A DNA stretch of 64,000 nucleotides from assembly GCA_002493625.1 (NCBI GenBank), contig DKZK01000010.1, positions 1 through 64,000 on the forward strand, read 5' to 3'. Positions 59,703 to 64,000 of the stretch are shown here, in pieces; positions within the stretch are counted from its first letter, which is position 1, and every line of letters begins with the position of its first letter. A model generated the notes under the pieces. It was not told the DNA's origin and did not search any database. It saw only the letters and a program-made list of their open reading frames with translations. Source of the DNA: Lachnospiraceae bacterium UBA7076 (lineage in GTDB: Bacteria; Bacillota; Clostridia; Lachnospirales; Lachnospiraceae). The position numbers and the translations under genes are program-made.

Positions 59703-60122
59703 TTATTCCCCAAAAGCAGCGCAGTTTTTCGGCGTTTCATATACCGTCGCCTTTTTGACTCTGTACCCTTGTGTCTTCATATTGTCATAAAAATATTTTG
59801 CAAAATTTTCAGCCGTCGGTCTGAAATCAAGCTGAATTATTTTAAAATCTTCATCAAAAAGAGCTTCCAGCGTTTTTTCCTTCAGACTTCCTCTTTCAAT
59901 TATAAGAGAATGATCCAGCTCACCCGTTATTTTTTTTAAATCCTCTTTAAGCTTGGCAAAGTCAACAATCATTCCTCTCAGACTTCCGTCTTCCTCAAGG
60001 TGTTCACTGTAAACCTCAATTTCCACAGTCCATCTATGTCCGTGAATATTTGAACATTTCCCGTCATAGCCCTTTAAAAAATGCGCGCTGTCAAAGTCAG
60101 AATCTGTTTTTAACGTATACAT
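59703..60122 (-). CDS. queD: 6-carboxytetrahydropterin synthase QueD
   Basis: QueD converts the FolE product to 6-carboxytetrahydropterin. The 139-residue product has DSAHFLKGYDGKCSNIHGHRW with the zinc His set and catalytic Cys, and ends with the Glu of TVYETPKNCA. It opens the operon after a GGGAGG site; I see no preQ1 riboswitch in its 78-bp leader. Confidence 0.95.
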   Translation of the reverse strand: MYTLKTDSDFDSAHFLKGYDGKCSNIHGHRWTVEIEVYSEHLEEDGSLRGMIVDFAKLKEDLKKITGELDHSLIIERGSLKEKTLEALFDEDFKIIQLDFRPTAENFAKYFYDNMKTQGYRVKKATVYETPKNCAAFGE

Positions 60123-60151
60123 TTTTTGCCTCCCACAAAGATAAATTTAAA

Positions 60152-60193
60152 GCTGCCATAAGTAAATATCAAAAAATATCATCTTATGACAGC
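60152..60193 (-). terminator. Hairpin after thrC, GCTGTCATAAG type
   Basis: GCTGTCATAAG pairs with CTTATGGCAGC on the minus strand with one mismatch, followed by a weak TTTAAATTTAT tail. It lies 8 bp after the thrC stop and is a variant of the GCTGTCGCAATAAG family. Confidence 0.6.
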
Positions 60194-60200
60194 ACTTTTT

Positions 60201-61688
60201 CTATATTCCAAGGAACTTTTTTACCTCATCAGGCATAGCTTCCTTATCACAAACCGTATTGTGCCTTACGGGCGCAGTTCTTATTTCCTCAATTGCATTC
60301 GGAACCTTAACGCCTGAAAGTCTGCAAAGCTCGTCAACAAGCTCAAAATCGGACTTCCTGTCATACTCCTTATCAATGGCATTCATAACGCTTCTTGTAA
60401 ATTTGTATGGGCTTGCCGTTGAAGCAATTACCGCAGGCATATTGTCGCCTGTCTCAGCCTTATACTTGTCATAAACGGCTGCCGCAACAGCGGTGTGGGT
60501 ATCTATAATATATTTGTCAGTATCATATATTTTCTTGATTGTAGCTGCGGTTTCCTCCTCGGTTGCATAATTTCCGTAGAAATCCTTAAGTCCCTCCTTC
60601 ATGGAGTCGGTAATAACATACTCTCCCTTTCCGGTTAATGCCTCCATAAGCTCACGGTTTTTAACCGCATCATTTCCCGCTATCCTGTATATAAGTCTCT
60701 CAAGATTGCTTGATATAAGAATATCCATGGACGGTGATGAGGTGAGAATGAACTCACGGTTTCTGTTATAGCAGCCTGTATCAAAGAAATCATAAAGCAC
60801 CTTGTTCTCATTGGAGGCGCATATAAATTTATTTATCGGCACTCCCATTTCCTTTGCATAATATGCTGCAAGTATATTTCCGAAATTACCGGTAGGGACA
60901 ACAACATTTATCTTTTCCCCTGATTTTATTTCTCCCTCTGCAATAAGCCTTGTGTACGCATATACATAATAAACCATCTGCGGAACAAGACGGCCTATAT
61001 TTATGGAGTTTGCAGATGAAAACTGGTAACCTTTGGAATCAAGCAGGCTGCAAAACGCCTCGTCTGAAAACATCTTTTTTACGCCTGTCTGTGCATCGTC
61101 AAAATTGCCCTCTATGCCAACGACAAAGGTGTTGTCGCCGGTTTGTGTAACCATCTGCTTTTCCTGTATCGGACTTACCCCGTTTTTCGGATAAAAAACA
61201 ATAATCTTTGTCCCCGGAACGTCAGCAAAACCCGCAAGCGCAGCCTTTCCCGTATCTCCTGAAGTTGCTGTAAGTATGACTATATCATTTTTAACATTAT
61301 TTTTCTTTGCAGCAGTTGTAAGCAAATATGGCAAAATCGAAAGCGCCATATCCTTAAAGGCAATCGTAGAGCCGTGAAACAGCTCAAGAAAATATCCCGT
61401 GGATTTTTTGTTTAACGGCGCAATCTCCTTCGTGTCAAATTTGTCATCATACGCACTGTTAATACAATAATTAAGCTCCTCCTCCGTAAAATCAGTAAGC
61501 ATAAGCTTCATTACATTTAATGCAACCTGTCTGTAATCCATTTTTGCGAGCTCGTCAAGACTTTTGTCAAGAGCCGGTATACTGTCAGGCACAAACAGAC
61601 CGCCGTCATTTGCAAGTCCCTTTAAAATTGCCACGGAGGCAGTTGCATGTTCCTCAGGATTTCTTGTACTTTTGTATATAAGTTCCAT
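60201..61688 (-). CDS. thrC: Threonine synthase
   Basis: ThrC makes threonine from phosphohomoserine with PLP. The 495-residue product has the PLP-lysine region FHGSTIAFKDMALSILP, LTATSGDTGKAALAGF, and VVPTGNFGNILAAYYAKEMG. It is of the longer, fungal/E. coli-like class. The gene is single. No T-box is recognisable in its 5' region. Confidence 0.96.
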   Translation of the reverse strand: MELIYKSTRNPEEHATASVAILKGLANDGGLFVPDSIPALDKSLDELAKMDYRQVALNVMKLMLTDFTEEELNYCINSAYDDKFDTKEIAPLNKKSTGYFLELFHGSTIAFKDMALSILPYLLTTAAKKNNVKNDIVILTATSGDTGKAALAGFADVPGTKIIVFYPKNGVSPIQEKQMVTQTGDNTFVVGIEGNFDDAQTGVKKMFSDEAFCSLLDSKGYQFSSANSINIGRLVPQMVYYVYAYTRLIAEGEIKSGEKINVVVPTGNFGNILAAYYAKEMGVPINKFICASNENKVLYDFFDTGCYNRNREFILTSSPSMDILISSNLERLIYRIAGNDAVKNRELMEALTGKGEYVITDSMKEGLKDFYGNYATEEETAATIKKIYDTDKYIIDTHTAVAAAVYDKYKAETGDNMPAVIASTASPYKFTRSVMNAIDKEYDRKSDFELVDELCRLSGVKVPNAIEEIRTAPVRHNTVCDKEAMPDEVKKFLGI

Positions 61689-61930
61689 GTTCTCAAACTC
61701 CTTATAAATAAAATTATTTCTTTATATGATATCTTATTTTATGACATTTTCTTCTACGACATATTAACACACAAGTCACGCAAAAACAAGCTGTGTAAAT
61801 AAAAACAAATAACAAAACAGACAGCCGGGTTGTATATTCATGAAAAGCCGTTTGAAACGAACAAAAGCGGGCTTTCGTAATGAACATGCAATTTGACTGT
61901 CTGTTGTAGCATTGTCTTTTATAACACTCT
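61689..61930. other. thrC / 3D-domain intergenic region
   Basis: About 240 bp with no gene I support. It holds the palindrome at 61817-61904 and must contain the thrC promoter. The possible 85-codon reading frame here is Cys/Arg-rich, overlaps the end of the 3D gene and has no family match. Confidence 0.5.
61817..61904. repeat. 88-bp imperfect palindrome between 3D gene and thrC
   Basis: Outer arms ACAGACAG (61817-61824) and CTGTCTGT (61897-61904) are exact complements. Inside, TTCATGAAAAGCC faces GGGCTTTCGTAATGAA with a few mismatches. It may act as a terminator for the 3D gene, since that gene's stop is 27 bp away, though no strong T-run follows. Confidence 0.7.
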
Positions 61931-62752
61931 TTATTGTACCACTTTGTATACCTGCGCACTTTGACGTCCAAAGTTTATTGCTTCCTGATGTGTGTTAAAA
62001 TATATATCTATTTTGTTTCCTTTTATTGCTCCTCCCACATCCTCCACGGTATATACCTGTCCGTTTATAACAAGCTGCGTTCCAAATGGAAATCTTGACG
62101 TGTCAGCGGCTATGGTTCTTCCTGCCGTTGCTGTTGTTCCGCTTGCTGTTGTAGGGTTAGACGGATTGCTGTACTGTCCGCAGCATATTGCGCAAGGACA
62201 GTATGCCGTAAGGGTAAAGTCACCCACAAGCTCATAGGTACCATTTTCATCTGCAAATGTTGTTACAACCGGAGCAGATGTCTGCTGTGTTTCCGAACCG
62301 GAGGCAGTCACAGGCGCCGTAACAGGCTCAGCCGCCTCTGCTGTAAGCTGTTCAACCGCTGCCTGTTCCTTCTTGCTCTGTTGTCTTGACGCAAGGATTT
62401 CCTCTATCTGCTTCTCAGACTTTTCAAGCTTTGCAAGCTGGTCAGCATCATATATCGCGCCCTGCATCTGAGTATAAGTAACTGAGGTAACCTCAAAGGC
62501 TTCTCCCTGGAAAGCCTTTTGCCCTGCCGCAACATCTGACACCGTTATCATAACGCCCACAGGTACATTTCTGTTGCTTGCATTCGCTATCATTGTTCCT
62601 GCACAGATTGTAACAAGTGACACAACTACTGCAACAGAACCTATTTTCTTATAATATTCTCCTGCATATTTTCTCACGGTATTTACGCGCTTATTACTTT
62701 TAACTTTTCCGTATAGAGCTTTAAAAGCTTTTGAACAATTTCTTATTCTCAT
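61931..62752 (-). CDS. 3D-domain cell-wall hydrolase, secreted
   Basis: The 273-residue product has a basic N-terminus with one TM or uncleaved signal helix (about 35-55), a Lys/Gln-rich coiled coil (about 105-140), an Ala/Thr/Val linker, and a C-terminal 3D domain (about 175-270). The three Asp lie in ADTSRFPFGT, VEDVGG and KIDIYF, as in YocH/MltA-like domains. CPCAICCG precedes it. These enzymes cut glycan strands. A consensus WalR box lies 36 bp upstream of the start. Confidence 0.9.
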   Translation of the reverse strand: MRIRNCSKAFKALYGKVKSNKRVNTVRKYAGEYYKKIGSVAVVVSLVTICAGTMIANASNRNVPVGVMITVSDVAAGQKAFQGEAFEVTSVTYTQMQGAIYDADQLAKLEKSEKQIEEILASRQQSKKEQAAVEQLTAEAAEPVTAPVTASGSETQQTSAPVVTTFADENGTYELVGDFTLTAYCPCAICCGQYSNPSNPTTASGTTATAGRTIAADTSRFPFGTQLVINGQVYTVEDVGGAIKGNKIDIYFNTHQEAINFGRQSAQVYKVVQ

Positions 62753-63092
62753 TCTTCACCTCTGTGTGAATATTCTTTTTCGATTTTGTTACAATTCAAT
62801 TACATCTTTCACACATTTTGAATTATAGTTTACATAAAGCTTACGGTCAAGTTTTTTTTAATTTTTTATTAAAACTTGTGAAAACTATCCATATACTGTT
62901 ATGTATTTTGTATAGGTTGTACAACAGCATACACAATATGGGATATTTATTTAACAGAATACTTTGTTCCTTTATGGATCTGCGACACTTTGTTCTTGCA
63001 TATATATAATGTATAATTTAAAATAATACTTACAGCATTTCATATACATAAATTTTCTGACTCACATAAATATTACAGGAGAATTACATAGA
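62753..63092. promoter_or_regulatory. Divergent region, 3D hydrolase / AP2 protein
   Basis: The 340-bp AT-rich gap holds the WalR box, a CAAGTTTT/AAAACTTG hairpin (62848-62878), and for the AP2 gene a TTGTTC-16 bp-TATAAT candidate promoter near 62,991-63,018. The AP2 start is preceded by CAGGAG 11 nt upstream. Confidence 0.4.
62788..62804 (-). promoter_or_regulatory. WalR (YycF) box upstream of the 3D-domain gene
   Basis: On the minus strand TGTAAT-TGAAT-TGTAAC fits the published WalR consensus TGTWAH-N5-TGTWAH exactly. Its second half overlaps a possible -35 (TTGTAA) that would pair, 16 bp on, with TATTCA. WalRK controls autolysins in Firmicutes, including 3D proteins such as YocH. Confidence 0.65.
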
Positions 63093-63887
63093 ATGAAAGG
63101 TGTTTACATAACACAAAAAAAAGACGGTTCCGTCTCATACAGGGTTTCCATTACATTTCATGGCAAGCATATCAGTCTTGGCAGCTATGATAACATGGAA
63201 GCAGCAGAAAAAGCATACCTTGACGGCAAAACTGTTATTGACTGTAAGCTTACTCCTGATGCTTACTCGTCAGGGCTGGCATTGCCCCACGACAAGTTTA
63301 TCGTGCTTTCCAACTATGTCATCAACGGACTTTATATTCCAAATCCTATTTTTTTAAGGAATCGTTTTTTTGAGTATTACATGTCCGCAAATCATATACT
63401 CAAATTTGACCGTGACGATTTATTTTTTTATTCGGCGCATAAAATACAAAAAAAAGGCGGTTATCTTTTTGTCAGCGATTACGGCAGTCAGTATAAAATT
63501 TTATCCAGATACGGAATACGTCCCTTTGCCGTTTACGGCAGGGACTATATTATGGTAAATAACGACCCTGACGACTATCGTTATTCGAACATCAAAATTA
63601 TAAACGGCTACACGGGCGTAAGGCAAAAAAGCCTGAAGGATAAAAATATGTTTGAGACCTATATACATGTGAAGGGCAACTATCTTGTGGGCAGATATGA
63701 TGATGAGGTATCCGCCGCAATTGCGTACAATAAAGCTGTGGACATACTGAAGCAAAACGGCATCAAAAAACAATATAATAAGAATTATATTGTTTCATGT
63801 AAAAAGCAGGATTATCTTGATAAATATGAAAAGCTTGCCGTTTCTGACAAGCTTTATAAAGTCGGCTGTTCCTCTCAGACAATTTAA
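63093..63887 (+). CDS. Protein with two AP2-like DNA-binding domains
   Basis: The 264-residue product has an AP2-type beta-sheet module at the N-terminus (about 1-50, GVYITQKKDGSVSYRVSITF and ISLGSYDNMEAAEKAYLDG) and another at the C-terminus (about 178-230, TGVRQKSLKDKNMFETYIHV and GRYDDEVSAAIAYNKAVDIL). In between, VNNDPDDYRYSNIKIIN resembles the second half of an HNH endonuclease site, but the catalytic His set is not evident. In bacteria AP2 modules usually sit on homing endonucleases or phage integrases. There is no integrase here, so it may be a domesticated DNA-binding protein. Confidence 0.8.
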   Translation: MKGVYITQKKDGSVSYRVSITFHGKHISLGSYDNMEAAEKAYLDGKTVIDCKLTPDAYSSGLALPHDKFIVLSNYVINGLYIPNPIFLRNRFFEYYMSANHILKFDRDDLFFYSAHKIQKKGGYLFVSDYGSQYKILSRYGIRPFAVYGRDYIMVNNDPDDYRYSNIKIINGYTGVRQKSLKDKNMFETYIHVKGNYLVGRYDDEVSAAIAYNKAVDILKQNGIKKQYNKNYIVSCKKQDYLDKYEKLAVSDKLYKVGCSSQTI

Positions 63888-63901
63888 GCTTTTTCAAAAG
63901 G

Positions 63902-63919
63902 GGCTGTCGCAATAAGAAT
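63902..63919. repeat. Single arm of the GCTGTCGCAATAAG family
   Basis: GGCTGTCGCAATAAGAAT lies between the AP2 stop and the end of the next gene. The partner arm is absent, so either it is a truncated copy or pairing is lost. Confidence 0.55.
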
Positions 63920-64000
63920 TTACAGAGCGTTTATAAGCTCCTCCATCTCCTTATAGCTTTCAACCGCATTTATCCTCGCTCTGAGCTTTGCAGAGTTTTT
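63920..64000 (-). CDS. C-terminal end of an unidentified gene
   Basis: The minus strand is open to the window edge and encodes at least 26 residues ending with TAA: a Lys/Arg/Glu-rich helix (NSAKLRARINAVESYKEMEE then LINAL). The start lies beyond 64,000. Codon use is ordinary. Too short to name. Confidence 0.55.
   Translation of the reverse strand, partial: KNSAKLRARINAVESYKEMEELINAL

Noticed and set aside
60123..60200. preQ1 riboswitch before queD
   Set aside because: No aptamer consensus; the hairpin present fits the thrC terminator.
61689..61930. T-box leader before thrC
   Set aside because: No T-box sequence or anti-terminator pair could be found.
61714..61971. 85-codon minus-strand reading frame, Cys/Arg-rich
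   Set aside because: It overlaps the end of the 3D gene, has no clear SD and unusual composition; the DNA is better explained as a palindrome and promoter.
1..64000. tRNA, rRNA, tmRNA, 6S or SRP RNA genes
   Set aside because: No cloverleaf with a TTCGANNC arm and CCA-like end, or other RNA landmarks, were seen in the intergenic gaps.

Overview
The window looks like chromosome from a low-to-moderate GC, Gram-positive anaerobe of the Clostridia, most probably Lachnospiraceae. The evidence is a clostridial dcw cluster (mraZ to ftsZ with two consecutive class B PBPs), an LTA-synthase-like enzyme, an agr-type cyclic peptide quorum-sensing locus, the [FeFe]-hydrogenase maturase HydE, a flavin reductase-rubredoxin fusion and strong AGGAGG-type ribosome binding sites. 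The assignment is inference from gene content. I see no rRNA, tRNA, CRISPR array, transposase or integrase.

Layout. Bases 1-23,700 are almost entirely leftward (minus strand). From high to low coordinate they carry ychF and lgt; the division and wall cluster mraZ-rsmH-ftsL-PBP-PBP-mraY-murD-ftsW-ftsQ-ftsZ; a double-FHA ABC exporter; a lytic transglycosylase; and nnr-alr-mazF-CBS protein-yebC-membrane protein. Bases 23,800-34,500 are more accessory: a broken dinD, an LTA-synthase-like gene, a small XRE regulator, an agr locus with agrBD divergent from agrCA (agrD is a 49-codon gene), a methyltransferase, hslO, hydE, one intact and one broken acetyltransferase. Bases 34,500-47,300 hold housekeeping genes on both strands: SCP2 protein, PAP2 phosphatase, PHP phosphoesterase, mnmA, mntP, an unusual Fur-like gene, pheA, flavin reductase-rubredoxin, rarA, a three-gene ABC exporter and a formate/nitrite channel. 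Bases 47,300-61,700 are mostly leftward: purB-chemoreceptor-purA, surface polysaccharide genes (glmM, sugar transferase, rfbD), a lipid kinase, the preQ0 operon queD-queE-folE-queC, and thrC. The right end has a 3D-domain wall hydrolase behind a consensus WalR box, a double-AP2 protein, and the tail of one more gene.

How it works together. The left third is about making and dividing the cell wall. mraZ has a clear sigma-A-type promoter with TGG-repeat operator sites directly downstream, which suggests MraZ autoregulation; a second array with exact 21-bp period lies in the lgt 3' region. The FHA-ABC exporter next to ftsZ could read phosphothreonine signals. The agr locus encodes a precursor without cysteine, so the predicted autoinducer would be a serine lactone.

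The least explained content is the non-coding DNA: several families of palindromic stem-loop repeats (a GCTGTCGCAATAAG hairpin family, a CATATTTGCCTTCGGCATATG module family, and unique palindromes of 88-154 bp) sit between genes, often where terminators would be expected.
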